From NCBI GenBank assembly GCA_965217605.1, contig CBDCJB010000004.1, positions 186,001 through 250,000 on the forward strand: a DNA stretch of 64,000 bases, read 5' to 3'. Source of the stretch: JAYYZW01 sp965217605 (GTDB taxonomy: Bacteria; Pseudomonadota; Gammaproteobacteria; Ga0077536). Below the pieces are notes generated by a model. The model was not told where the DNA came from. It worked only from the letters and a program-made list of their open reading frames with translations, and did no database searches. The translations under genes were made by a program, and so were the position numbers. How positions within the stretch are numbered: position 1 is the stretch's first letter; each line of letters starts with the position of its first letter. Positions 42,630 to 51,983 of the stretch are shown piece by piece.

Positions 42630-43578
42630 TCGATTTCTCAAAACTCGAAGCGAGGATCGACAGCGAAAGTTCTTCGAACGACATGCCCGCATGACGCGCC
42701 GCCATTGGCACGAGCGAATGGTCAGTCATACCCGGCACGGTATTGAGCTCGATCACCCACATCGTTCCACTTTCGTCGCGCATGAAATCGACGCGCCCCC
42801 AACCGTACCCATCCAGCACGTCGAATACGCGCAATCCGAGATCGGCAGCCGCGTGCTCTTCCGCATCCGGTAAGCCGCAGGGGCAGATATACTGGGTGGT
42901 ATCCGCGACGTATTTCGCGTCGTAATCATAAATTTCATGGGGTGTCTCCACGCGGATGATCGGAAACGCCGTTTCCGCCACGATCGAAAGCGTGTAGTCG
43001 CAACCTTCGATCCATCGTTCCGCCAAGATGCGATCATCGTATTGCCGCGCATTGCGATAGGCGGTATTGAATTCCGCTTCCGACTTGACTTTCTGAGCGC
43101 CAAGGCTCGAACCTTCGCGTGCGGGCTTCATCATCAATGGCAGTCCAAACTCATCGATGATCTCGCTGGCGGGCGTGTGTTCGTCGACGAGTTCGAAGGG
43201 CGGGGTGGGTAAACCGGCGCCCAGCAACGTGAGCTTGGCCCGCGACTTGTCCATGGCCAGAGCACAACCGAGAACACGGGTTCCGGTATAGGGGATCCCG
43301 ATGAGGTCGAGCACCGCCTGAATCTGACCGTCCTCGCCGCCTCGGCCATGCAAAGCAATAAAATACCGATCGACCCGCGTATCGAGGAACGCCGGATTGA
43401 GCGAGCCATCCCAATCGATTCCCCGTGCGTCGACGCCCGCGGCACAGAGTGCATTCAGAACAGCCTCCCCGCTTTTGAGCGACACTTCGCGCTCACCGGT
43501 ACTGCCGCCCATCAGAACGCCCACGCGTCCAGCTCGCTCGGCAACCTTGTCCAGTTCAATCGGCAGCGGAGAGGTCAT
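42622..43578 (-). CDS. ddl: D-alanine-D-alanine ligase
   Basis: A 318-residue ATP-grasp ligase that makes D-Ala-D-Ala for MurF. N-terminal VLMGGSTGEREVSLKSG, then MDKSRAKLTLLGAGLPTP, the ATP-binding MMKPAREGSSLGAQKVKS and the metal-binding VIELNTVPGMTDHSLVP. DdlB type by position in the dcw cluster, between murB and ftsQ. It overlaps murB by 4 bases. Confidence 0.97.
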   Translation of the reverse strand: MTSPLPIELDKVAERAGRVGVLMGGSTGEREVSLKSGEAVLNALCAAGVDARGIDWDGSLNPAFLDTRVDRYFIALHGRGGEDGQIQAVLDLIGIPYTGTRVLGCALAMDKSRAKLTLLGAGLPTPPFELVDEHTPASEIIDEFGLPLMMKPAREGSSLGAQKVKSEAEFNTAYRNARQYDDRILAERWIEGCDYTLSIVAETAFPIIRVETPHEIYDYDAKYVADTTQYICPCGLPDAEEHAAADLGLRVFDVLDGYGWGRVDFMRDESGTMWVIELNTVPGMTDHSLVPMAARHAGMSFEELSLSILASSFEKSRS

Positions 43579-44495
43579 GATGTCGCCGCCCCTTTATTAC
43601 CGCTTGTGCCGACGATTAGCACTTCCGGTTCGAGACTGATGCCGGTGGCCGCTTTTACGGTTGCCTGTACGTGTGCGATGAGGCCCTCGAGTTGAGCTGC
43701 GGTCGCAGCGCCTTCATTTACGATGAAATTGGCGTGTACGGTTGATATCAAACAACCTTCAGTCCGATATCCCTTGAGCCCGCATTGTTCGATCAAACGC
43801 CCTGCGAAATCGCCGGGTGGGTTCTTGAACACCGAACCGCAGGTCGCTCTTCCAGTCGGTTGCGTTGCGGCCCGTTGGGCCAATACCCGTTTGATGTGTT
43901 CTGCGCCGCGGCCGTTTGCAGACTGAGTCAAACGCATCGCGCCCGCGATGAACCACTCGCCCTCCGGTCCCACGACGCGGCGGTAGTCCGCAGCGTATTC
44001 AGAACCTTGTCGTCGCCGGGTGCGGCCCTCGTGATCGATCGTTTCGACCCACTCGACAAAGTCCCAGGTTTCGCCGCCCAGCGCACCGGCGTTCATCGAC
44101 AAAGCGCCGCCGAGCGTGCCGGGAATACCTGCCAGGAATTCGATACCGGTGCGATCCATGGCCGCAGCCTCCCGCGCCAGTCTGGAGCAAGTTGCGCCGC
44201 ATTCGGCGTATAAACAGTCGGCATCGATCCAGTGAAACCTGCTGAGACCGGGTGACGTCGCGATCACGGTTCCACGCAAACCGCCGTCGCGCACCAGCAT
44301 GTTGCTGCCTAAGCCTAACCAATGTAGTGGTTCGTCACCTGCAACGAGGCGCAGGAAGTTGGCCAGATCGTCGCGGTCGAGCGGCGCGAAATAGCGGTCA
44401 GCCGGACCGCCACAGCGCCAGCTGGAATGGCGCGACATCGGCTCGCGATAACGAACAGCTCCGCGCACGTCCGGTAATCGAGAAGTGCCGTTCAT
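43575..44495 (-). CDS. murB: UDP-N-acetylenolpyruvoylglucosamine reductase MurB
   Basis: A 306-residue FAD enzyme that reduces enolpyruvyl-UDP-GlcNAc to UDP-MurNAc. FAD-binding segment LGLGSNMLVRDGGLRGTVI, GIEFLAGIPGTLGGALSMNAG, the active-site serine region ATCGSVFKNPPGDFAG and HANFIVNEGAATA. It is the type IIa-like short form (E. coli MurB has 342). It overlaps both murC and ddl by 4 bases. Confidence 0.96.
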   Translation of the reverse strand: MNGTSRLPDVRGAVRYREPMSRHSSWRCGGPADRYFAPLDRDDLANFLRLVAGDEPLHWLGLGSNMLVRDGGLRGTVIATSPGLSRFHWIDADCLYAECGATCSRLAREAAAMDRTGIEFLAGIPGTLGGALSMNAGALGGETWDFVEWVETIDHEGRTRRRQGSEYAADYRRVVGPEGEWFIAGAMRLTQSANGRGAEHIKRVLAQRAATQPTGRATCGSVFKNPPGDFAGRLIEQCGLKGYRTEGCLISTVHANFIVNEGAATAAQLEGLIAHVQATVKAATGISLEPEVLIVGTSGNKGAATS

Positions 44496-45892
44496 GCGAC
44501 GATGGCCTCGGCAATTCCGCCAATGTTGCCCGCCCCCAGCATGGCAACGATGTCGTCTTCACGGACGACATCGGCAAGCACCTCTCCGATCGATCCCATG
44601 TCCTCGACAAATATCGGATCGACCAGGCCCCTCGTTCTGATCGCCCGGCACAGGGAGCGCCCGTCAACGCCCGGGATCCTCGGTTCGCCGGCTGCGTAGA
44701 CTTCAAGCAGTAACAGAATGTCGGCACGCGATAATACGTTGACGAAATCCTCGAACAGGTCCCGCGTGCGGCTAAACCGGTGCGGTTGAAAAACGACGAT
44801 GAGCCGGTGCTCGGGCCATCCCCGCCTGATCGTATTGAGCACTGCGTCGATTTCTTTCGGGTGATGACCGTAATCGTCGATAAGTGTCACCACGCACTCA
44901 CCGATCGCTACGGCGGGGTGGACCTGGCAACGACGCGCTATACCTTGAAACTCCGACAGCGTCGTTCGAATTGCATCAACCGGTATTCCCAATTCGCGCG
45001 CCACCGCGATCGCGGCCAGCGCGTTCTGCACGTTGTGCTCGCCAGGAAGATTGAGTTCGAATTCCTGTTTGCCCGATTCCCCGGAAAACGAAACGTGGAA
45101 ATGTTCACGGCCATCGATATGCCGCAGGTTCATGCCGCGTACATCAGCGCCATCGTGCATGCCAAAGGTGATCACACGCGTACGGATCTCGGGTATGAGA
45201 GATGCGGCCTGCGCATCGTCAGTGCACACGCAGGCGACGCCGTAAAAAGGCAGTCGGCGGAAGAACTCTACAAATGTCGCCTTCAGAACCGAGAAATCAC
45301 CGTCATAAGTCGCCATGTGATCGGCATCGACGTTGGTCAGGACCGCCATCAAGGGATTGAGCAACAAAAAGGAGGCGTCGCTCTCATCGGCTTCGGCGAC
45401 GAGATAGGCCCCAGTACCGAGTCGGGCATGCGAATTGACGCTCTTGACCAGTCCCCCGACGACAAAGGTCGGGTCCAATCCGGCCTCCGCGAGAACGCTG
45501 GCTATGAGACTGGTCGTCGTCGTTTTACCGTGAGTTCCAGCCACCGCGATGCCGCGCCGGAAGCGCATCAATTCGGCGAGCATTTTTGCCCGCGGAACCG
45601 TGGGAATGCGTTTTTCACGCGCCGCCAGCAATTCAACGTTGTCGTCGGGAATCGCGCTCGAATAGACGACCACGTCCGCTCCTTCAACGTGCACGGCGTC
45701 ATGTTCATGTGCGACGGGTACCCCGGCATCGCCGAGACGTTGGGTAACGCGCGACGCATGGATATCCGAACCGGTCACTTCGTACCCTAGATTGCTGAAG
45801 ACTTCGGCGATGCCGCTCATACCTGCTCCGCCGACGCCGATGAAATGGATCTTCTCGACCCTTTGCATGAGCAATTCGTGGGCGTCATGCAT
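44492..45892 (-). CDS. murC: UDP-N-acetylmuramate-L-alanine ligase MurC
   Basis: A 466-residue Mur ligase that adds the first peptide residue. It has the N-terminal UDP-binding Rossmann segment IHFIGVGGAGMSGIAEV, the P-loop VAGTHGKTTTTSLIA, NVDADHMATYDGDF, a central domain with GEHNVQNALAAIAVAREL, and the C-terminal DDYGHHPKEIDAVL and VFQPHRFSRT. It overlaps murG by 8 bases. Confidence 0.97.
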   Translation of the reverse strand: MHDAHELLMQRVEKIHFIGVGGAGMSGIAEVFSNLGYEVTGSDIHASRVTQRLGDAGVPVAHEHDAVHVEGADVVVYSSAIPDDNVELLAAREKRIPTVPRAKMLAELMRFRRGIAVAGTHGKTTTTSLIASVLAEAGLDPTFVVGGLVKSVNSHARLGTGAYLVAEADESDASFLLLNPLMAVLTNVDADHMATYDGDFSVLKATFVEFFRRLPFYGVACVCTDDAQAASLIPEIRTRVITFGMHDGADVRGMNLRHIDGREHFHVSFSGESGKQEFELNLPGEHNVQNALAAIAVARELGIPVDAIRTTLSEFQGIARRCQVHPAVAIGECVVTLIDDYGHHPKEIDAVLNTIRRGWPEHRLIVVFQPHRFSRTRDLFEDFVNVLSRADILLLLEVYAAGEPRIPGVDGRSLCRAIRTRGLVDPIFVEDMGSIGEVLADVVREDDIVAMLGAGNIGGIAEAIVA

Positions 45893-46964
45893 CGATGAAT
45901 TCCAAACAGTGCGTAGCCACTTCGTCGGTTGCGTGCGGTCGACCGAGCTCGCGCGCGTTGGTCGCCATTCGCATCATTTCGGCACGGTCGCCGAGCACGC
46001 GATCGAGATGGGCGCCTAAAGACTCGATCGTCATTTCGCCTTCGGGAAGGAGAATCGCCGCACCCCGTTCCGATAAATAGCGTGCGTTCAGGGTCTGATG
46101 ATCGTCGACGGCGTGCGGATAGGGGATCAGTATCGAGGCCACGCCGCACGCGGCAATTTCCGCAACGGTGAGCGCACCGGAACGCGCGATAACTAAATCA
46201 GCCCAGCGATAGGCCGACGCCATATCATCGATGTAAGCCTCGACTTGGACGTCCTCGATATTCGTACAAACCCGATACCGGCCGGATGTTGCGTCGACGT
46301 CGTCCGCTCCGCACTGGTGCCGGACACAAAGGCCCGGTACCGCACATCCGTGAATCGCCGCCGGCACGTGTTCGTTGAGTGCATGTGCACCACGGCTACC
46401 GCCAAAGACCAGGATATTGACGCTCTCGCGATGACCCATGCGTTCCACCGGCGTTTCGATGCGCGTTATCTCCGCACGTACCGGATTGCCCGTCGTTAAC
46501 GCCTTGACCGCGGCCGGGAAACTGCCGGGAAAGGCTTCGAGAACCTGGCCTGCGATGCGGCTCAGGACTCGGTTGGTCAAGCCCGCTACCGAATTTTGTT
46601 CGTGGATGATCAGCGGCCGCCTGCACAACCAGGCAGCCACGCCGCCCGGTCCGCTGACGAAGCCACCCATGCCGAGAACGACTCGAGGTTTGGTGCGAAC
46701 GATGGCTCGCACCGCTTGAAGCAGAGCGACCGACAAGCTGACGGGTGCGGCCAACCAACGCAATATTCCCGAGCGCCTCAGGCCCGATACCAGGATGGGG
46801 CACAGCGGCAAACCGTGTTGTGGCACGACGCGCGCCTCGAGGCCCCGTCGCGTCCCCATCCAGTAGAGTTCGATGCCTTTCTCCTGCAAGGCTTGCGCGA
46901 CCGCGAGCCCCGGATAGACGTGCCCGCCGGTTCCTCCCGCGACGATCATCACGGACCTAGTCAC
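45885..46964 (-). CDS. murG: UDP-GlcNAc:lipid I N-acetylglucosaminyltransferase MurG
   Basis: A 359-residue GT28 enzyme that makes lipid II at the inner face of the membrane. G-loop 1 is VAGGTGGHVYPGLAVAQAL and VLGMGGFVSGPGGVAAWL marks the acceptor domain; HEQNSVAGLTNRVLS, FGGSRGAHALNEHVP and RSGALTVAEIAACGVASILI follow. The start is most likely GTG at 46964, overlapping the ftsW stop by 8 bases, with GAGG upstream; an ATG at 46949 is the alternative. A longer frame from 47045 only shadows ftsW. Confidence 0.95.
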   Translation of the reverse strand: MTRSVMIVAGGTGGHVYPGLAVAQALQEKGIELYWMGTRRGLEARVVPQHGLPLCPILVSGLRRSGILRWLAAPVSLSVALLQAVRAIVRTKPRVVLGMGGFVSGPGGVAAWLCRRPLIIHEQNSVAGLTNRVLSRIAGQVLEAFPGSFPAAVKALTTGNPVRAEITRIETPVERMGHRESVNILVFGGSRGAHALNEHVPAAIHGCAVPGLCVRHQCGADDVDATSGRYRVCTNIEDVQVEAYIDDMASAYRWADLVIARSGALTVAEIAACGVASILIPYPHAVDDHQTLNARYLSERGAAILLPEGEMTIESLGAHLDRVLGDRAEMMRMATNARELGRPHATDEVATHCLEFIDA

Positions 46965-48165
46965 GCGTCCTCGCCTGCAGCGCCGCCAAGCGTTGGGCTT
47001 GACGCGCCTCGAATCCCGCCCGGCACACCAGGCCGACGGCCGCAAACGTCACGACCAGGTTGTTGCTGCCATAGCTCAAGAACGGCAGCGGCAAGCCTTT
47101 GGTTGGCAATAGTCCGATGTTGACCCCGATGTTGACGAATGCTTGCGTGCCCAATAGAAGCCCGATGCCGTAGGTGGCATAAGCGGCAAAGATCAGGTTG
47201 GCGCGCTCGGCGAGGCCGCCTAAATGAAATATCCGCCAGATCAGGAACACGAACAGCAAGATCACCGTGATCGTGCCAACCAAACCGAGCTCCTCGCCAA
47301 TCACGGCGAACACGAAATCCGTATGGACTTCGGGCAGGTAAAACAATTTTTGCACGCTGTTACCGAGCCCTACGCCAAACCACTCTCCCCTTCCGAACGC
47401 GATCAAGGCCTGCGTCAATTGAAATCCCGAGTTGAATGGATCGGACCAAGGATCCATGAACGTCATCAGCCGTTGTAGCCGATACGGCGCGACCATCGAT
47501 AATGCAGCCAGGCTCGCGAGGGCGGCAAACCCCCAAAAAAAGAACCGCAGAAACGGGACGCCCGCTAAGAACAACATACCCAATGCGGTCGTAAACAAGA
47601 CGACTGCGGCGCCGAAATCGGGTTCGATGAGCAACAAGGCAGAGATTACGGTGAGCACGCCGATGGGTTTAATGAATCCGACAAATTCCTCCTGCACCTG
47701 TTTGTTGTGTCGCACCAGGTAGGCCGCCAAATAGATCACGACGGCAAGCTTTGCGGTTTCAGACGGTTGTAGGGAAATCGGCCCCAGCTGTATCCATCGC
47801 ATGCTGCCATTTACTTCATGTCCTAAACCCGGTGCCAGTACGGCAACGAGCAAGGCGATTCCGAGAAACAGCAGCGGCGTGCTGAATCGCTCGAGTTGCT
47901 TCAGTGGAACCTTCATTAGAACCGTCGCACACGCGATGCCCAATCCCGTTGCACCCAACTGGCGCCAGAAATAGTGGAGCGGCGCCAGATCTCGACGTTC
48001 CGCGATCGAAACTGAGGTCGAAACAACCATGATCAAACCCATACACAATAACGTCAGCGCCGCACCGATCAGCCAGATGTCGTAAGAGAATATGAACTTG
48101 TCTGTGCGCCTGCCTTGCGGGACTGCTTGAGCGATCTCGTGCGAATGAAGGGCTGCTTCGATCAT
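46957..48165 (-). CDS. ftsW: Septal peptidoglycan polymerase FtsW
   Basis: A 402-residue SEDS-family glycosyltransferase with ten membrane segments. SEDS signatures: PGLGHEVNGSMRWIQLGPIS, LQPSETAKLAVVIYLAAYL, LIEPDFGAAVVLFTTALGML, and near the end PTKGLPLPFLSYGSNN. The catalytic aspartate is in the EPDFG segment. It works with FtsI, encoded nine genes upstream of lpxC in the same unit. It starts 7 bases after the murD stop. Confidence 0.97.
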   Translation of the reverse strand: MIEAALHSHEIAQAVPQGRRTDKFIFSYDIWLIGAALTLLCMGLIMVVSTSVSIAERRDLAPLHYFWRQLGATGLGIACATVLMKVPLKQLERFSTPLLFLGIALLVAVLAPGLGHEVNGSMRWIQLGPISLQPSETAKLAVVIYLAAYLVRHNKQVQEEFVGFIKPIGVLTVISALLLIEPDFGAAVVLFTTALGMLFLAGVPFLRFFFWGFAALASLAALSMVAPYRLQRLMTFMDPWSDPFNSGFQLTQALIAFGRGEWFGVGLGNSVQKLFYLPEVHTDFVFAVIGEELGLVGTITVILLFVFLIWRIFHLGGLAERANLIFAAYATYGIGLLLGTQAFVNIGVNIGLLPTKGLPLPFLSYGSNNLVVTFAAVGLVCRAGFEARQAQRLAALQARTRD

Positions 48166-48172
48166 GATTTTT

Positions 48173-49501
48173 CTATTTCTTTCGCGGCGTCTCGGAACGC
48201 ACGCCCGCGCGCTTCAAAATTTTCATACATGTCGAAGCTGGCACATGCGGGCGACACAACACGATATCTCCCGCCCGCGCGGCTTGGGCTGCGGCGGAAA
48301 CCGCAGCGCGCATATCCGTTGCATATAGGGTCGCGATCTCCCGCCCCATTGCTTCGCCTATCTCGGCGGCAGCAACGCCGATAAGCACAACCGTGTGCAG
48401 GTGCCGGGTCGCAACCTCGACCAACTGGGAAAAATCCGCGCCCTTCGGTTCGCCGCCCGCGATCAACACACCGGAGCACTCACGGCACAATCCTTCAATC
48501 GTCGCGCAACTCGCACCAGGATTGGTCGCTTTGGAATCATTGATGAAGGTGATGCCACGCACCTGTGTTACATATTCCGCGCGGTGCTCGAGACCCTCGA
48601 AACGCTTGAGCGCAGTGATCGCAGCGTCATCATCTACGCCGAATGCCGTACAGATCGCGAGCGCGGCCAGGCTGTTAGCCACGTTATGCGTACCCGCCAA
48701 TCTCAATTCGTGAGTCGTAATGAACTCCCTGCCCGGTCCGACGAGTACGACGTCCGCATCGGCATCGCGCGTGCCGAACGCGTCCGGCCGCGGGTTTCCG
48801 AGCGTGAAATCGATGCGGCGTCCTGAGAATGGGAGCCCGGCGATGACGGGATCATCCGCGTTCATGACGGCGATTTCCGCGCCTTCGAGGATCCGCGCCT
48901 TTGCTTGCGCATAACTATCGAACGACTTGTGCCGATCGAGATGATCGGGTGACAGGTTGAGGATGCAGGCGACCCGCGGCGCGAGGCGGTGAGTAAGTTC
49001 CAGTTGGAAGCTAGACAGTTCGAGCACGTAACAATCGGGTTCGTCGACGTGAATCAGATCGAGCGCCGGCGTGCCGAGATTGGCGCCGCAACCGACTTGA
49101 TACCCTGCTGCCCGCAACATCTCAGCGACCAATGTCGTGACCGTACTTTTTCCGTTCGTCCCGGTAATTGCGATGATGGGTGCGCTGGTGAACTCGGCAA
49201 AGAGCTGGACGTCGCCGATCAAATCGATCCCGCTGCTCAACGCTCGCCGAATCGCCGGTTCATCCGGCGAAACACCTGGGCTCATTACGACGCAACCGCT
49301 GCTGCGTAACGCCTCATCATCGAGCCGGCCGGTAACAACCGTCAGATCGGGGTACGCCGTACACAGTTCATCGACGAACGGCGGATTTTCACGCGAATCC
49401 ATCGCCGTAACCGTGGCGCCGCGGGCGCGTAGAAATCGCACGCAGGAGCGTCCGGTCGCGCCCATTCCTACGACGGCGTAATCGGCAGCACGGTTACTCA
49501 T
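48173..49501 (-). CDS. murD: UDP-N-acetylmuramoyl-L-alanine-D-glutamate ligase MurD
   Basis: A 442-residue Mur ligase that adds D-glutamate. VVGMGATGRSCVRFLRARG at the N-terminus, P-loop AITGTNGKSTVTTLVAEML, NLSPDHLDRHKSFDSYAQAK, GTHNVANSLAALAI and FINDSKATNPGASCA in order. The ATG at 49501 is preferred to one at 49528 by match to the family N-terminus. Confidence 0.96.
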   Translation of the reverse strand: MSNRAADYAVVGMGATGRSCVRFLRARGATVTAMDSRENPPFVDELCTAYPDLTVVTGRLDDEALRSSGCVVMSPGVSPDEPAIRRALSSGIDLIGDVQLFAEFTSAPIIAITGTNGKSTVTTLVAEMLRAAGYQVGCGANLGTPALDLIHVDEPDCYVLELSSFQLELTHRLAPRVACILNLSPDHLDRHKSFDSYAQAKARILEGAEIAVMNADDPVIAGLPFSGRRIDFTLGNPRPDAFGTRDADADVVLVGPGREFITTHELRLAGTHNVANSLAALAICTAFGVDDDAAITALKRFEGLEHRAEYVTQVRGITFINDSKATNPGASCATIEGLCRECSGVLIAGGEPKGADFSQLVEVATRHLHTVVLIGVAAAEIGEAMGREIATLYATDMRAAVSAAAQAARAGDIVLCRPHVPASTCMKILKRAGVRSETPRKK

Positions 49502-49542
49502 GATCGATGCCTTGAGTCCTAATTCCACACCTTCGCCCCGAT

Positions 49543-50625
49543 CTATCTGATCTTCAGAGTCGCCAGGGCGGCGAGTACGAGCACCACGGTCACGATCCAG
49601 AACCGCACGATCACGCGCGGCTCCGGCCAGCCTTTGAGTTCGAAGTGGTGATGGATTGGCGCCATTTTAAAAATCCGTTTCCCCGTCAATTTGAACGATA
49701 CGACTTGCAAGATGACGGACACGGTTTCCATCACGAATACCCCGCCCATGATTAATAAAACGAGTTCCTGACGTACCACTACCGCGACGGTCCCGAGCGC
49801 CGCACCCAGCGCCAATGCACCCATGTCACCCATGAATACTTGAGCTGGATACGTGTTGAACCATAGAAACCCCAAGCCGGCGCCGACTATTGAGCCGCAA
49901 AAGACGCAGACTTCGCCGACACCGCTCACATAGGGCACGGCCAAATAGCGCGCGAAATTGACATTCCCGGCGACGTAGGCGAATACGATCAAGCCGGCCG
50001 CCACCAATACCGTCGGCAATATCGCTAATCCATCCAAACCATCGGTGAGGTTCACCGCATTGCTCGTTCCGACGATTACGAAGTAGGTCAATACGATGTA
50101 AAACCATCCGAGATCGATTGCAATGCTTTTGATGAATGGCACGATCAACTGCGTTTCCGCTGCAGATTGCGCCGTTAAGTAAAGCGCAACCGCGGTTGCG
50201 ATCGCCGCGATCGATTGCCAGAAATATTTCTGCGCTGCGGACAATCCTTTCGAATGCTGATGGGTTAGTTTGAGAAAGTCGTCGACCCAACCGATTGCGC
50301 CGAACACGAGCGTCGTCAGCAATACGACCCACACGAATCGATTCGCGAGGTCACTCCACAATAGCGTGCTTACAGCAATAGAGACGAGGAGCAAAAGCCC
50401 GCCCATCGTCGGCGTTCCTGCTTTCGCCAGATGGGATTCCGGCCCATCGTCGCGGATGTTTTGGCTGATCTGGAAACGCGTGAGGTTCTTGATCATCCAC
50501 GGACCGATGATCAACGAAATAAACAGTGCGGTAAGCACGCCGAGTATCGTGCGCAACGTACTGTACTGGAACACGTTGAACCCCGAGTGGAATTGGGTCA
50601 AATAGTCCGCCACGTAGATCAGCAC
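49543..50625 (-). CDS. mraY: Phospho-N-acetylmuramoyl-pentapeptide-transferase MraY
   Basis: A 360-residue polytopic enzyme with ten membrane segments that makes lipid I from undecaprenyl phosphate. Motifs: the N-terminal GTPTMGGLLLLVSIAVSTLL, FGAIGWVDDFLKLTHQHSKG with the catalytic aspartates, NAVNLTDGLDGLAILPTVLV, FMGDMGALALGAALGTVAV, and the C-terminal MAPIHHHFELKGWPE. It overlaps murF by 7 bases. Confidence 0.97.
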   Translation of the reverse strand: MLIYVADYLTQFHSGFNVFQYSTLRTILGVLTALFISLIIGPWMIKNLTRFQISQNIRDDGPESHLAKAGTPTMGGLLLLVSIAVSTLLWSDLANRFVWVVLLTTLVFGAIGWVDDFLKLTHQHSKGLSAAQKYFWQSIAAIATAVALYLTAQSAAETQLIVPFIKSIAIDLGWFYIVLTYFVIVGTSNAVNLTDGLDGLAILPTVLVAAGLIVFAYVAGNVNFARYLAVPYVSGVGEVCVFCGSIVGAGLGFLWFNTYPAQVFMGDMGALALGAALGTVAVVVRQELVLLIMGGVFVMETVSVILQVVSFKLTGKRIFKMAPIHHHFELKGWPEPRVIVRFWIVTVVLVLAALATLKIR

Positions 50626-51983
50626 GGCGACGTCCCTCGTTCGGCGAGCGCGTCCGCCACTTTGTCGAGCGCCATAACGCGCGATCCTTTGATCAGGATC
50701 GCGATATTTTCGCGCTCACCGAGTCGCAAAACTTCGGTCAAAGCGTCGATCAGTTCGCCTCGTTCGCGAAATCGTTCGGCCGGCTTACCGAATGCGTGTA
50801 TCGCGAATTGCGCCGACTCACCGAGCGTAAAGAGCTTATCTACTCCGGCGTGTAGCGCCGCCGCGCCCGCCTCGCGATGATAGGTCTCGCTCTCGTCCCC
50901 GAGTTCAGCCATGTCGCCCAGCACCAGCCATTTTTCTCCCGGCTCTGAGGCAAGAACATTCAAGGCAGCCTGGAGCGAAGCGGGATTCGCATTGTGCGAA
51001 TCATCGATCAAGCGCACGCCACCGATCCCGCGACGCAATTGCAACCTACCGGGAACAGGTGAAGCGCTTTCGAGGCCGATACGGATCGTGTCGAGGTCGG
51101 AGTCGATCGCACGGGCGGCGGCGGCCGCTGCAAGCGCATTGTCGACGTTGTGTCGCCCCCGATACGCGATCCTTACATCCACTTCACCAATATCGGTGTG
51201 CAGGCGAAATGACGTACACCGCCCGTCGTCAGTGATCGCGTCGCATTCGATCATGCCGCCGTCACCAAATGTAATAACGCGGCGGTCAGCTGCCATTTCC
51301 ATCCACATTGAAGCGAATTGGTCTCGGCAGTTGATGACCGCTACACCGTTCGCATCCAAGCCTGAGAAGATCTCGCCTTTAGTACGTGCGATGGTTTCGA
51401 GGTTGCCGAAACCCTCCAGGTGGGCCGGCGCAACCAGGGTTATGACACCGACGGTCGGGTGCGCGATCTCACTTAGCCAGGCGATATCGCCGACTTGATT
51501 CGCGCCCATTTCGACGACTGCGAAATCGTGCTTGCCGCTCAATGCGAACAATGTCAGAGGCAGACCGATGTCATTATTCAGATTCCCTTCCGTCGCAAGC
51601 GTTTCACCCCGCACTTGCATGATGGAAGCCAGCATTCCTTTGACCGTGGTCTTTCCCGAACTGCCGGTTACGGCGAACACCGGGATCTGAAATCGACGTC
51701 TCCAGCTGCGCGCGAGATCGCCCAGACTGCGGCGCGCATCAGAGGTGCGGATCAAGCTCAACGGTAGCTTAATGTCGCGCTCGACCACGGCCCCGGCCGC
51801 GCCCGCAGCTTGCGCCTCGTTCAACATGTCGTGCGCATCAAAGTGCGGACCGCGCAGAGCAAAAAATAGCTGGCGGTCGGTGAGCGTCCGCGTGTCCGTA
51901 CTAACGCCGGCGAACGGACCATCGCTCCCGGTGAGTTCCCCATTTACAGCCGTTGCCGCTTCCGATAACTGCATCGCGATCAT
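50619..51983 (-). CDS. murF: UDP-MurNAc-tripeptide-D-alanyl-D-alanine ligase MurF
   Basis: A 454-residue Mur ligase that completes the pentapeptide. FALRGPHFDAHDMLNEAQA in the UDP-binding domain, P-loop AVTGSSGKTTVKGMLASIM, EMGANQVGDIAWLSEIAHP, GRHNVDNALAAAAAARAI and LIDDSHNANPASLQAAL. It overlaps murE by 4 bases. A second in-frame ATG three codons on could also be the start. Confidence 0.96.
   Translation of the reverse strand: MIAMQLSEAATAVNGELTGSDGPFAGVSTDTRTLTDRQLFFALRGPHFDAHDMLNEAQAAGAAGAVVERDIKLPLSLIRTSDARRSLGDLARSWRRRFQIPVFAVTGSSGKTTVKGMLASIMQVRGETLATEGNLNNDIGLPLTLFALSGKHDFAVVEMGANQVGDIAWLSEIAHPTVGVITLVAPAHLEGFGNLETIARTKGEIFSGLDANGVAVINCRDQFASMWMEMAADRRVITFGDGGMIECDAITDDGRCTSFRLHTDIGEVDVRIAYRGRHNVDNALAAAAAARAIDSDLDTIRIGLESASPVPGRLQLRRGIGGVRLIDDSHNANPASLQAALNVLASEPGEKWLVLGDMAELGDESETYHREAGAAALHAGVDKLFTLGESAQFAIHAFGKPAERFRERGELIDALTEVLRLGERENIAILIKGSRVMALDKVADALAERGTSPC

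Noticed and set aside
44780..45790. A 336-codon plus-strand frame opposite murC
   Set aside because: Antisense shadow; murC has all Mur ligase motifs on the other strand.
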